In this document: positions 17,969 to 26,836 of the stretch, one piece after another
Numbering within the stretch: the first letter of the stretch is position 1
Layout of the letters: every line of letters begins with the position of its first letter
NCBI GenBank assembly: GCA_963772515.1
Contig: CAVYXC010000002.1
Span: forward strand, 186,001 to 250,000
Source of the DNA: JAFAHD01 sp963772515
GTDB lineage: Bacteria; Vulcanimicrobiota; Vulcanimicrobiia; Eremiobacterales; Eremiobacteraceae
Reading direction: 5' to 3'
DNA: 64,000 nucleotides
Notes under the pieces: generated by a model
The model's input: only the letters and a program-made list of their open reading frames with translations
Databases searched by the model: none
What the model was told of the DNA's origin: nothing
Made by a program: the position numbers and the translations under genes

Positions 17969-18754
17969 TTAGCCGCTCAACCGATCGCCCAGCCTCGGAA
18001 AAAGGCGGCGCGCGTTGGCCGTCGTCGCGCCAGCGATGCTCGACGGATCAGCGCCGCGCAGCTCGCCGAGCCGCGCGCACGTGAGGACGACATTCGCGGG
18101 CTCGTTGCGCTTGCCGCGGTTCGGCGCCGGCGTCATGAACGGACAATCGGTCTCGAGCACGAGCGATTCGAGCGGCAGACGCGCCACCGCGTCGTGCAGC
18201 TCTTTTGCGTTCTTGAACGTGACCGCCCCGCCGATGCCGAGGAATACGCCGAACTCGTCGATGAGCCGCATTCCCCAATCGTAGTTGCCGGTGAAGCAAT
18301 GCACGACGCCGAGCCGACCTCGGGCGAAGTGCAGTCGCAAGACAGCGGCAAGATCGCCTTCTGCCTCTCGGCAGTGAAGGATCACAGGCAGGTCACGCTG
18401 TGCAGCCATGTCGAGCTGGCGGCCTAGGACCTCACGCTGCACGTCGCGCGGCGAATGATCGTAGTGATAGTCAAGACCCATCTCGCCGACCGCGACGACG
18501 TGCGGATCGTCAAGCAGCACGTCGAGCCAGCGCATGTCGCCGGCGGTGCTCGCCAGGTGGGGATGCACGCCGACCGCGGCCGCGATAGCTGGGTGCGCTG
18601 CAGCTAGAGCAAGAGCCGCCCGGCTTGTCGCTTCGTCTTGACCCGCAGACACGATCGCGCGTACCCCGGCCGCACCGGCTCGCGCGAGCACATCGCGCAG
18701 ATCAGCGCTGAACTCCGGGCCGTCGAGATGGGCGTGCGTGTCCGCGAGGATCAC
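17969..18754 (-). CDS. tatD: TatD-family metal-dependent deoxyribonuclease
   Basis: A 261-residue TIM-barrel amidohydrolase. The metal ligands are visible in ILADTHAHLDGPEF (HxH), AVGEMGLDYHYDHSP (Glu), VILHCREAEGD, VVHCFTGNYDWG and the aspartate of LVLETDCPFMTPAP. TatD enzymes are 3'-5' DNases, some with RNase activity, linked to DNA repair and quality control; despite the name they are not Tat components. The start is GTG at 18754, overlapping the metG stop as GTGA. The metG-tatD order is common in bacteria. A strong terminator follows. Confidence 0.95.
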   Translation of the reverse strand: MILADTHAHLDGPEFSADLRDVLARAGAAGVRAIVSAGQDEATSRAALALAAAHPAIAAAVGVHPHLASTAGDMRWLDVLLDDPHVVAVGEMGLDYHYDHSPRDVQREVLGRQLDMAAQRDLPVILHCREAEGDLAAVLRLHFARGRLGVVHCFTGNYDWGMRLIDEFGVFLGIGGAVTFKNAKELHDAVARLPLESLVLETDCPFMTPAPNRGKRNEPANVVLTCARLGELRGADPSSIAGATTANARRLFPRLGDRLSG

Positions 18755-20292
18755 GACGAAGCGTCGTTTGCCTCGAGCCGCGGGAAGAGCGGCGGCGGCA
18801 CGTTCGTCGCCGTACCCGGCGCGAGCTTGCCCCACTGCAGCTGCTCGTCCCAGCGTTGTCCCGGAACGCCCTGTTGTCCGAGCGCGTTCCATGCGGTCTG
18901 CGCGGCAGCCGGCATGAACGGATAGATGAACGCGCTAATCCAGCGCACGCCCTCGCACAACTCGTACAACACGTCGTCGAGCGCCGCGCTCTCTTCGCGT
19001 TTGGCCAGTTCCCACGGCTTGCTCTGCTCGACGTGGAGATTCAACGCGCCAACGCGCTCCCAGATCGCGCCCAGAGCACCGCGGTAATCCAGCTCGGCCA
19101 TCGCGGCGATGACCGAATCACGTGCAGACTCGAAACCCGCCGCCAACGATGAGCGCGTGCGCGCCGCAGGAACCGTACCGGCCCGGTAGCGCCCGAGCAT
19201 GGACAGCGTACGCTGCACGAGATTGCCCAGGTCGTTCGCGAGGTCGGCGTTGTAGCGGCGCTGCATGCCTTCAGCGCTCAGGCCGAAATCGGTGCCGAAG
19301 GTCGCTTGCGCGAATAACAGATAGCGCACGCCGTCCACGCCGTATTGCGCGATGAGCTCGTCCGCGGTCAGGAAGTTGCCGAGGCTCTTGCTCATCTTCG
19401 TGCCCTCCATCGTGATCCAACCGTTGGCGAACACGAGTCGCGGCAGCGGCAGATCGAGGGCCATCAGAATGGCGGGCCAGATGATCGTGTGGAAGCGCGC
19501 GATCTCCTTGCCGATGAGATGCACGTCGGCAGGCCACAAGCGTTCGAACTTTGCCAGGTCATGCGGATATCCGGCGGCTGTTATATAATTGCAGATCGCG
19601 TCGAACCAGACGTAGATCGTCGTGCCCGCGGTGCCCGGCATCGCGATCGCCCACTCGACGCTTTGCCGCGACACGCACAGATCCTCAAGCCCGCCTTGCA
19701 GGATCGCCATCATCTCGTTGTACGCGCTTTGCGGCCGCACCCAATGCGGATTCGCGCGGTAGTGCTCGATCAGGCGGTCTCTATAGGATGAGAGCCGGAA
19801 AAACCACGCATCTTCCGACACCCACTCCACCGGCCGCCCGCACTCGGGATTCGGGCAGCGCCCGTCGATGAGCTTGCTCTCGACCCAGAACGTCTCGTCG
19901 GTGCGGCAGTACCAGCCTTCATATTTGCCCGGCTCGACGTCGCGTCGCTCGCGCAAGATCGTGAAGATGCGCTGCACCGCTTTCTCGTGATCGGGATCGG
20001 TCGTGCGGATGAACTGGTCATAGCTGATATCGAGCTCGCGCCATTGCGCTTTCCAGCGCTCCACGATCTCATCCACGAATTGCTTGGGCGTCTTGCCCTG
20101 CACCGCGGCCGCGTCGGCTATCTTCTGCGCGTGTTCGTCCGTGCCGGTCAGAAACCACGCGCGCCCATCGCCGGTCACGCGATGCAGACGCGCGAGGATG
20201 TCGGCCGCGATGGTCGTGTAGCCGTGCCCGATATGCGGCGTGCTGTTCGTGTAGTACAGCGGCGTCGTGAGATAGAACGTGTCTTTGGCCAT
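18751..20292 (-). CDS. metG: Methionyl-tRNA synthetase
   Basis: MetRS charges tRNA-Met in the cytosol. The 513-residue protein has TPLYYTNSTPHIGHGYTTI with the HIGH motif, FLTGTDEHAQKIADAA, WYCRTDETFWVESKL with the partial zinc-knuckle CPNPECG, WFDAICNYITAAGYP, and the KMSKS loop in TKMSKSLGNFLT. It lacks the C-terminal tRNA-binding EMAP domain, as in the shorter bacterial form. The ATG at 20292 directly precedes the conserved start. The distance to the upstream TauE-family gene is about 20 bases, so the rsmI-tauE-metG-tatD genes may be one transcript. Confidence 0.97.
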   Translation of the reverse strand: MAKDTFYLTTPLYYTNSTPHIGHGYTTIAADILARLHRVTGDGRAWFLTGTDEHAQKIADAAAVQGKTPKQFVDEIVERWKAQWRELDISYDQFIRTTDPDHEKAVQRIFTILRERRDVEPGKYEGWYCRTDETFWVESKLIDGRCPNPECGRPVEWVSEDAWFFRLSSYRDRLIEHYRANPHWVRPQSAYNEMMAILQGGLEDLCVSRQSVEWAIAMPGTAGTTIYVWFDAICNYITAAGYPHDLAKFERLWPADVHLIGKEIARFHTIIWPAILMALDLPLPRLVFANGWITMEGTKMSKSLGNFLTADELIAQYGVDGVRYLLFAQATFGTDFGLSAEGMQRRYNADLANDLGNLVQRTLSMLGRYRAGTVPAARTRSSLAAGFESARDSVIAAMAELDYRGALGAIWERVGALNLHVEQSKPWELAKREESAALDDVLYELCEGVRWISAFIYPFMPAAAQTAWNALGQQGVPGQRWDEQLQWGKLAPGTATNVPPPLFPRLEANDASS

Positions 20293-20313
20293 ATATCAGC
20301 GGTTGTTTGCGCG

Positions 20314-21078
20314 CTAGCGGTGGAGCGCCTGCCAGAGCAGCCGGGCAGCGACGACCCATGCCACAGCCAGGAAGACGAAGCGCACGAAGACCGAGCCGCG
20401 GACGATCGCCAGACGAGAACCAGTGAAGCTGCCGCCTACCGCGCAGACGGCCATGACGACGCCGATGCGATAGTCGATGGTGCCGGCCAGCGCGAACACG
20501 ATGATGGCGCCGAGATTCGACGCGAAGTTCGTCGCTTTGGCGAGACCCGAGGCGGCTAAGAAATCGACACCGAGCCATGCGACGAACAGAAAGATCATGA
20601 ACACGCCCGCGCCGGGGCCGAAAAAGCCGTCGTAGTACCCCGTCGCCAGACCGATCGCGCCGGATCGCCAGATCGAACGATGGACGGGCGCACCAGCGTA
20701 CTGCGTGCCGAGCTGCGGGCGCAAAGCGACGACCGCCGAGACGACGAGCAGCAACGCCGAGACGATGACGCGCAGCACGGTCGGGTCGAGCAGCAGCACG
20801 GTGCGCGCCCCCAGCAGCGCGCCGGCGAACGCCGCAAGCGCGCTCGCCGTGACGATCGGCCAACGGATCTGGCGTGCGGCGGCGAAGGTGGCGGTCGCGG
20901 TCGCGGTGCCGGCGATGCCGGACAGCTTGTTGGTGCCAAGCGCCATCGAGACCGGCATCCCGGTGAGCAGCAGCACCGGCAGGTTGATGAGGCCGCCGCC
21001 TCCGACGATGGCGTCGACGGCGGCGGCGACGAACGCGGTCGCGCCGAGCGCGACGAGCACCCACGCGTCGACGTGCAT
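20314..21078 (-). CDS. TauE/SafE-family membrane transporter
   Basis: A 254-residue protein with about eight membrane segments arranged as two similar halves. Each half carries the family glycine-rich motif: VDAIVGGGGLINLPVLLL near the N-terminus and TGYYDGFFGPGAGVFMIF in the middle; NKLSGIAGTATATATFA and KATNFASNLGAIIVFA also match. TauE/SafE proteins are proposed exporters of sulfonates, sulfite or sulfoacetate, but many members have unknown substrates. The ATG at 21078 comes one base after the rsmI stop (TAA C ATG), so the two are coupled. An in-frame upstream extension lies inside rsmI and has no membrane character. Confidence 0.9.
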   Translation of the reverse strand: MHVDAWVLVALGATAFVAAAVDAIVGGGGLINLPVLLLTGMPVSMALGTNKLSGIAGTATATATFAAARQIRWPIVTASALAAFAGALLGARTVLLLDPTVLRVIVSALLLVVSAVVALRPQLGTQYAGAPVHRSIWRSGAIGLATGYYDGFFGPGAGVFMIFLFVAWLGVDFLAASGLAKATNFASNLGAIIVFALAGTIDYRIGVVMAVCAVGGSFTGSRLAIVRGSVFVRFVFLAVAWVVAARLLWQALHR

Positions 21079-21079
21079 G

Positions 21080-21928
21080 TTAGCGGCGCTGCGAGCGTTG
21101 CAGCGCGAGTTTGTAGAGCGCGTTCTTGGGCAGACCGGTCGCCTTCGCGATCGCTTCGGCGGCATCGCGGGCGCCGGTGCCGCGCGCGATCAAGCCCAAC
21201 AGCGCGGCGCGCGCTTCGTCCGAGATCTCCCGCGCCCGCGCCGTCGCGCGGTCCGCGCTCGCGCCTTCGAGCACGATCGAGAACTCGCCGCGCGGCGGCC
21301 GTTCGATCTGCGCGTTCACCTGCGCGGCCGATCCAAGCGCCTGCTGTTCGAATTTCTTCGTGTATTCGCGCACGACGAAGATTCGGCGTTGCGGCAGCTC
21401 GCGTTCGACGTCGTCGAGCAACGCGACGACGCGCGTCGGCGCTTCATACCAGGCGATCGCGTAACCGACGTCGCGCAGCGTGCGCAGGTACGCGCGACGT
21501 TCCGCGGACTTGCGCGGCGGAAAACCGTCGAATCGAAAACGGCTGATGTCGAAACCGCTGAGCACGAGCGCGCCGACGAACGCGCTGGGACCGGGTAGCG
21601 CTTCCACTGCTGCGCCGGCATCGCGCGCCAACCGCACCAAGGCGCCCCCAGGGTCGGAGATGCCGGGCATGCCGGCATCCGTGGCCAGCACGACGGTCTT
21701 GCCGTCGCGCAACGCCGCGCGGATCTCCCGTTCCCGCTGCGCCTCGACTCGCCGGTGCAGCGAACGCAGGGGCTTGCCGATGCCGAAGTGGCGCAGCAGC
21801 CCGCCGGTGACGCGCGTATCTTCGGCGACGATGAGATCGCATTCGCGCAGCGCGCGCAACGCCCGCGCCGTGATGTCTTCAAGATTGCCGAGCGGCGTCG
21901 GACACAAGACGAGACGGCCGGTTGTCAT
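21080..21928 (-). CDS. rsmI: 16S rRNA (cytidine-1402-2'-O)-methyltransferase
   Basis: RsmI methylates the ribose of C1402 in the ribosomal P-site region. The 282-residue product belongs to the tetrapyrrole-methylase fold: LVLCPTPLGNLEDITARAL at the N-terminus, DLIVAEDTRVTGGLLRHFG, VLATDAGMPGISDPG, VEALPGPSAFVGAL and FRFDGFPPRKSAERRAYL, all characteristic of RsmI. The ATG at 21928 is placed right before the conserved region. A longer frame to 21976 enters the inverted repeat of the divergent promoter region. The C-terminal helical part ends in GLPKNALYKLAL as usual. Confidence 0.96.
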   Translation of the reverse strand: MTTGRLVLCPTPLGNLEDITARALRALRECDLIVAEDTRVTGGLLRHFGIGKPLRSLHRRVEAQREREIRAALRDGKTVVLATDAGMPGISDPGGALVRLARDAGAAVEALPGPSAFVGALVLSGFDISRFRFDGFPPRKSAERRAYLRTLRDVGYAIAWYEAPTRVVALLDDVERELPQRRIFVVREYTKKFEQQALGSAAQVNAQIERPPRGEFSIVLEGASADRATARAREISDEARAALLGLIARGTGARDAAEAIAKATGLPKNALYKLALQRSQRR

Positions 21929-21936
21929 ATGGTCGG

Positions 21937-21999
21937 GGGCGACTTCGGGGATACGCCGGTCATCCCTAGGCAGCATGACGGCCCGCGCCGAAGTCGCCC
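21937..21999. promoter_or_regulatory. 12-bp inverted repeat spanning the rsmI/acyltransferase divergent promoter region
   Basis: GGGCGACTTCGG at 21937-21948 is the exact reverse complement of CCGAAGTCGCCC at 21988-21999, separated by 39 bases. The pair occupies nearly all of the 83-base gap between rsmI (minus) and the acyltransferase (plus). It could be two half-sites for a looping regulator or a stem in either leader. No function is proven. Confidence 0.4.
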
Positions 22000-22011
22000 G
22001 ATACTAACAGC

Positions 22012-23223
22012 ATGGCTTCAACGGTCCGTCCGACATCTGAAGCGCGCCTCGACGTGCTCGACGGTCTCCGCGGCATCGCCATCCTTATGGTGGTGTGGTG
22101 GCATCTTTGGCTGTTCTCATGGTTGACGCCGTATCTCAACGTGTCCGGACACGAGATTCCCGTCGTCATCATACCGGGCACCGGGTTGATGGGCGTGGAG
22201 CTGTTCTTCTTCCTCAGCGGTTTCGTGCTGTTCTATCCCTACGCGCGGCACTTGTTCGAAGGCCGCCCGCTGCAGACGGTCAAGCAGTTCGCCTATCGCC
22301 GTTTTATCAAGATCGTGCCGTCGTACGTCATCGCCCTCGTCGTTGCGGCCGTCCTCATCGGCGAATTCACTTCGTTCAGGGAAGGCATCAGGCAGATGGT
22401 GACGCATCTGCTCTTCATCCACATCTTCTGGGTGGACACATGGGTCGGCGTCAACGGCGTGCTGTGGAGCCTGGGCGTCGAAGTCCAATTCTATCTGATA
22501 TTCCCCGCGCTGTGCTGGCTCTTCCGCCGCCAACCGGCGATCACGTATCTGCTGATGGTCGCGATCGCGGTCGGCTATCGGCTGTACGCCGCCCATGCCG
22601 ACGTGTCCGACTATGTCAAGATGGGCCAGCTGCCCGCATATCTCGATCTGTTCGCCGACGGCATGCTGGCGGCGTGGATATTCGTGTGGGCGCGCAGCCG
22701 CTTGCCGGTTGAGCGGTTCCAATGGCTTGCCACGCTGGTCGCCGTCGGCGCTGCCATCGGCCTGTGCGCGATGCTCGTCGCGCTGTACTCGCATCTGTAT
22801 CAACCGCACGGCTATCCGTCATGGCAGGCCGCCAACCGCTTGTACTTCGGCGGACTGCTCGTGATCTTCGCCGTCGCAGCGCTCTTCTCGTACCGTTTCC
22901 TGCACGCGATCATCGCCAACCGTTTCTTCGTGTTCATGGGTGTGATCTCGTACAACCTGTATCTGTGGCACAGCTTCCTCATGCTCTGGATGCTCAAACA
23001 CCGCGTGCCGGCGCCGAGCACGGCCGATCCGCACGCTGACGAGCACTGGAAATGGGTGTACACGATCTCGTCGCTCGTGATCACGTTCGCAATCTCGATC
23101 TTCGTGACGTATGCGATCGAGCAGCCACTGCTCAAGAAAGGCTTCAGCGCGATCGGCGATCTCTTCCGGCGCCGTGAGCCGGTCGCCAAGCCCCCTCCCG
23201 TGGCGGTCGCGAACGATGGTTGA
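22012..23223 (+). CDS. Acyltransferase 3 family membrane protein (first of a tandem pair)
   Basis: A 403-residue protein with about ten membrane helices and the acyltransferase-3 signature: LDGLRGIAILMVVWWHLW with the catalytic-type histidine, then VELFFFLSGFVLFYPYAR and FAYRRFIKIVPSYVIAL. Members (OafA, NolL, OatA N-domain) transfer acetyl or other acyl groups to cell-surface sugars. The start ATG at 22012 has no clear ribosome-binding site and lies just after a TACTAA, so the message may have a very short leader. The next gene overlaps it by 8 bases and is a close paralogue. The acceptor is unknown. Confidence 0.9.
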   Translation: MASTVRPTSEARLDVLDGLRGIAILMVVWWHLWLFSWLTPYLNVSGHEIPVVIIPGTGLMGVELFFFLSGFVLFYPYARHLFEGRPLQTVKQFAYRRFIKIVPSYVIALVVAAVLIGEFTSFREGIRQMVTHLLFIHIFWVDTWVGVNGVLWSLGVEVQFYLIFPALCWLFRRQPAITYLLMVAIAVGYRLYAAHADVSDYVKMGQLPAYLDLFADGMLAAWIFVWARSRLPVERFQWLATLVAVGAAIGLCAMLVALYSHLYQPHGYPSWQAANRLYFGGLLVIFAVAALFSYRFLHAIIANRFFVFMGVISYNLYLWHSFLMLWMLKHRVPAPSTADPHADEHWKWVYTISSLVITFAISIFVTYAIEQPLLKKGFSAIGDLFRRREPVAKPPPVAVANDG

Positions 23224-24433
23224 GACGCCGCGCGCGTCACAGCAAGCCCACCTGGGAGTCCTCGACGGTTTGCGCGGCATCGCGATCTTCGTGGTGCTGT
23301 GGTATCACGTGTGGGAATGGAATTGGCTGGACTCACGGTTCAAGCTGTTCGGGCACACGGTCAACCTGCAGGTCATCCCTGAGACCGGGTTCACCGGAGT
23401 CGACCTCTTCTATTTCATCAGCGGCTTCGTGCTGTTCTATCCGTACGCGCGGCACGTGTTCGAAGGCAAGCCACTGCAGACCGTCGCGCACTTCGCATAT
23501 CGGCGCTTCATCAAGATCGTGCCGTCGTACTACCTGCAGCTGCTCATACTCGCGCCGTGGATCATCGCGGCATTCTCGGGGACCATGCTGTTCAAAGTGT
23601 ACGCCACCCACCTGCTGTTCATCCACAACTGGTTCCACGACACGTTCGGCACGGTCAACGGCGTGTTATGGACGCTGGCGGTCGAGGTCCAGTTCTATGT
23701 GATCTTCCCGCTGCTGTGCTGGTGCTTCCGGCGTTGGCCGCTGGCGACGTTCGCAGGCATGCTGGCGATCGCCAACGGGTATCGTTTGTTCTACTCGCCG
23801 TGTTGCATCGGCGACTACGTCGTCATGACGCAGATGCCGGCCTTCCTCGACCTTTTCGGATGCGGCATGTTCGCGGCATGGCTCTTCGTGTGGCTGCGAT
23901 CGCGAACCGCAGACCCTGCGCGCTGGCAGCATCTGTGGACCGCACTCGCAATCGCCGGCTTCGCGCTGTACGGCTGGCTGCTCTACGGTCTGTTCCTCAT
24001 ACGCATCGAACCCGACTGGCAGTACGTCTGGAGTAACAGCCATCTGACGCTGCTCGGGCTGACGTTCGTGCTGCTGACCGTGGCATCGTGTCTAGCGGCG
24101 ACCTGGTGGAGAGCGGTGCTCGCCAACCCGCTGCTCGTGTTCTTGTCGGTCATCTCGTACAATCTATATCTCTGGCATCAGCTCATAGCGACGTACCTGG
24201 CGCGCCATTCGTTCCCGCTGCCGCGCACGCAGGACTTCCAGGACGATCGGCTCTGGCAATGGACGTACCTCGTGATCACCGTTGTCATCTCGGTCGCCGT
24301 AGCGTCGGTCATCACGTATCTCTTCGAACGGCCGCTGCTCAAGAGCGGCTTTCGCTCCATCACCGATCTGTTCTCAAGGCCGCGCGCGCCGGTCGCCGGC
24401 GCCCCGACCAACGGCCGAAGCACGCAGACGTGA
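23216..24433 (+). CDS. Acyltransferase 3 family membrane protein (second of a tandem pair)
   Basis: A 405-residue paralogue of the upstream gene with the same layout: LDGLRGIAIFVVLWYHVW, VDLFYFISGFVLFYPYAR, FAYRRFIKIVPSYYLQL, VEVQFYVIFPLLCW and a final helix near VITYLFERPLLKSGF. The start is ATG at 23216, giving an 8-base overlap with the first gene. Earlier in-frame codons are within that gene. Tandem duplication followed by divergence is evident from the shared blocks. Its 3' end is coupled by GTGA to a VOC-family gene. The pair probably decorates a surface polysaccharide or lipid with two different acyl groups or at two positions; that is inference. Confidence 0.9.
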   Translation: MVETPRASQQAHLGVLDGLRGIAIFVVLWYHVWEWNWLDSRFKLFGHTVNLQVIPETGFTGVDLFYFISGFVLFYPYARHVFEGKPLQTVAHFAYRRFIKIVPSYYLQLLILAPWIIAAFSGTMLFKVYATHLLFIHNWFHDTFGTVNGVLWTLAVEVQFYVIFPLLCWCFRRWPLATFAGMLAIANGYRLFYSPCCIGDYVVMTQMPAFLDLFGCGMFAAWLFVWLRSRTADPARWQHLWTALAIAGFALYGWLLYGLFLIRIEPDWQYVWSNSHLTLLGLTFVLLTVASCLAATWWRAVLANPLLVFLSVISYNLYLWHQLIATYLARHSFPLPRTQDFQDDRLWQWTYLVITVVISVAVASVITYLFERPLLKSGFRSITDLFSRPRAPVAGAPTNGRSTQT

Positions 24434-24810
24434 ACCGCTTTCCGCTGGACCACATCGATCATCGCGTCCGCAGCCTCGCAGCGGTGCGGCCGTTCTACGA
24501 CGTGCTCATGCCGGCGCTGGGCTACACGCGGACCATAGATTACGGCAGCTCGTTCGAATACTACTGTCCGGATGAAGCGAACCAGTTCTTCGTCTTAGAC
24601 GAGCTCGCGCATCATCGGCCGAGCGAGACCCGCATCGCGTTCGCAGCGGCGACGCGCGCAGATGTCGACCGCATCGGTGCCTCGCTCCGCTCGGTGGGCG
24701 CGCGAGCGATCGAAGGCCCTATGGATTGCCCAGACTACATCCAGCCGTACTACGCGGTGTTCTTCGAAGACCCGGAAGGCAATAAGCTCGAGGTCTGCTG
24801 CCGCCGCTGA
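24430..24810 (+). CDS. VOC-family (glyoxalase/dioxygenase superfamily) protein
   Basis: A 126-residue protein with two beta-alpha-beta-beta-beta modules: LDHIDHRVRSLAAVRPFYDVLMPALGYTR at the front and YYAVFFEDPEGNKLEVC at the end. The first histidine and the terminal glutamate are where glyoxalases and extradiol dioxygenases bind metal. The substrate cannot be inferred. The start is GTG at 24430, overlapping the acyltransferase stop as GTGA, so it is translated from the acyltransferase message. The upstream extension in this frame is a shadow of that gene. Confidence 0.85.
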   Translation: MNRFPLDHIDHRVRSLAAVRPFYDVLMPALGYTRTIDYGSSFEYYCPDEANQFFVLDELAHHRPSETRIAFAAATRADVDRIGASLRSVGARAIEGPMDCPDYIQPYYAVFFEDPEGNKLEVCCRR

Positions 24811-24838
24811 ACCGAGGCCGCGCAACGACCTCGAAGAG

Positions 24839-24868
24839 TTGACAGGTGCATTGACCGCGGGCTACTAT
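24839..24868 (+). promoter_or_regulatory. Sigma70-type promoter for the outer-membrane barrel gene
   Basis: TTGACA at 24839-24844, an 18-base spacer and TACTAT at 24863-24868. The expected transcription start is near 24875. That rules out the in-frame TTG at 24868 as a start codon and supports the GTG at 24904. Confidence 0.65.
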
Positions 24869-24903
24869 TGCGCAGTGTCAAAACTCGAGCGGGAACCGCT
24901 TCG

Positions 24904-26832
24904 GTGAGATTGGTGCTCTTCGCAACCGCGTGCCTCGCGGCTGGCTCGATGCAGCCGGCACGCGCAGACGCGGTCGCTGCGCCGGGTCCTTCGTCCATCC
25001 CGAGCCCACGTCCAGCGGCGACGGCGAGCGCGACTCCCACGCCCGCGCCGCAATACGGCGTGCGCCTGAGCGGCGACGGCTTCGTCTCGTTTGTCGACCA
25101 AGCGCAAAGCGGACCCGGCCTTACGCCGCCCGAGGGACCGGGATTCGCTGCCGGCGCGACGCTTTCGCCTATGACTCCGTACGATGTCTTCTCGAGCGCG
25201 CCCAACGTGCCGGGCGTCGCCGGCGTCGCGCAGTTCGATCTGCGCGCCGACTATGCAGCGCCCGAGATCCTCGCTTCGGCGACGCTCGGCATCGCGTATG
25301 CGGGCGGCAGCGTTCAGAACGCAGCATATTGGACTGAGAATCTCATGCCGACGATCAATCCGCATCTGGGATCGCAGGCGCTCCCGTACCAGATCGCGTT
25401 TCCGACTCACGCCGGCCTCGATGACGGCGGCGCCGCGCGCGTCTCGCTGTTATCGGGCTCCGTCGGCACGGCGGATGGGGAGCTCAATCTGCGTGCCGGC
25501 TGGTTCGACCTCGTGCAGAACGACAAGTTCGTGTTCGTGCAGCCGCCGCTGACCAACGTCACGCCGAACATCGGCCTGCAACCCGCCGAATCGCTGGGCA
25601 ATGGTCCAGCCGCGCTCGATTCGTGGCCCACGGCGCCGGTCGGGCTGCCGCTTGATGGTCTCGATCTGGTGGCGCGCCGCGGCGTCGCAACGCTAGAGCT
25701 GACCGACGCGGCGTTACCCGCGCTCCCCGGCGACGGCGCGCAGCTGGTCCTGGGCTCGCTCGTGCTCGATCACGGCGAGGGCACGCGCTGGTCCGCGGAT
25801 CTGCTGCACCTCAGCACAGGCGGCGCGACCCTCAGCACGACCACGATGTACGGCATCGGTGCGGTCGCGGTCCCGGGCCCGCAGGGACCATTGCCGCAGA
25901 GCCAGCTCGGCGGCCAACAGCAAACGATCGCAGGCGTGCGCGGCGCTTTCCACCCGGCGCGCGGACTCGACGCGACGATCGCGATCGGCCGCGCATGGTA
26001 TGACGCGCAGCAAGTCCTCGAGCCGGGCACGCAAGCACCGGGCGGTTACTATCATCTCGGCCTTGACCACCCGTTCGGGCGCGCGTCGGTCGGCGTGGAC
26101 GCCTATCGTTTCGAAGGGCGCTACGCAAGCGCGATTCTGCCGTATGGCGCGCCCGAGAACGTGTGGAGCGTCGCCTGGTCGTGGCCCGGAGTGTGGCTCA
26201 AATCAAATTATCAGCTCAACGACAACAATACGGTCGGCTCGAACCGCCAAGGCTTTCGGATCCGCTACTCGTTGGATAAGGGTCCGCTGGAGATCCACGC
26301 AGCGTACGCGCGCTTCCTGCAGATCACGCCGGCTGTGTACAGCACCATCAATCAGGTCGGCTTCGTCGAGGGTTTCTTCTTGCCGCAGTACGACGGCTCG
26401 GGAACGCTCGGCCAAGGTCATCAGTACGCGCTGTGGACGGCCTGGCATCCCGCGTTCGGTGATCTGACGCTCGACTACGTCAACGACATGCAGCACCGCG
26501 ACTTCACGCCGGCCAACCCGCAAGACGCGGTCTCGTATCAAGCGCCGCAAGTGGTCTTCACGTACGCGCGCTCGTTCGGCAAGAGCGCCGTCGCGGATGT
26601 CGGCTATGGGAGCTATGCGATGCGCGGGTCGTGGGCGTTCGGCGCGCTCACCAACGTGGACTATCGCCAAGTGATCGGCTTCGTCGGCACGCAGGTCGCG
26701 GAGTCAGCGCACGCCGCGTTCCTCGTGCAGTGGCGTCACGCGAACTTCACCGGATTGCCCTCGCAGCCGGGAGGGCCATCGCCAGACTTCAATGGGTCCG
26801 TGCTCGTCGCCGAACAACGCTACCACTTCTAG
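24904..26832 (+). CDS. Outer-membrane beta-barrel (porin-like) protein
   Basis: A 642-residue protein with a signal peptide (RLVLFATACLAAGSMQPARA), a proline/alanine/threonine-rich linker and a long region of alternating hydrophobic and polar strands with many aromatic residues, ending in phenylalanine (AEQRYHF) as outer-membrane barrels do. Repeated short motifs such as GVDAYRFEGRYASAIL and VGYGSYAMRGSW look like strands with turns. I cannot name the family. The in-frame codon at 24868 overlaps the promoter -10 box, so GTG at 24904 is the start. Convergent with the LCP gene. Its presence supports a diderm envelope. Confidence 0.75.
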   Translation: MRLVLFATACLAAGSMQPARADAVAAPGPSSIPSPRPAATASATPTPAPQYGVRLSGDGFVSFVDQAQSGPGLTPPEGPGFAAGATLSPMTPYDVFSSAPNVPGVAGVAQFDLRADYAAPEILASATLGIAYAGGSVQNAAYWTENLMPTINPHLGSQALPYQIAFPTHAGLDDGGAARVSLLSGSVGTADGELNLRAGWFDLVQNDKFVFVQPPLTNVTPNIGLQPAESLGNGPAALDSWPTAPVGLPLDGLDLVARRGVATLELTDAALPALPGDGAQLVLGSLVLDHGEGTRWSADLLHLSTGGATLSTTTMYGIGAVAVPGPQGPLPQSQLGGQQQTIAGVRGAFHPARGLDATIAIGRAWYDAQQVLEPGTQAPGGYYHLGLDHPFGRASVGVDAYRFEGRYASAILPYGAPENVWSVAWSWPGVWLKSNYQLNDNNTVGSNRQGFRIRYSLDKGPLEIHAAYARFLQITPAVYSTINQVGFVEGFFLPQYDGSGTLGQGHQYALWTAWHPAFGDLTLDYVNDMQHRDFTPANPQDAVSYQAPQVVFTYARSFGKSAVADVGYGSYAMRGSWAFGALTNVDYRQVIGFVGTQVAESAHAAFLVQWRHANFTGLPSQPGGPSPDFNGSVLVAEQRYHF

Positions 26833-26836
26833 CCGG

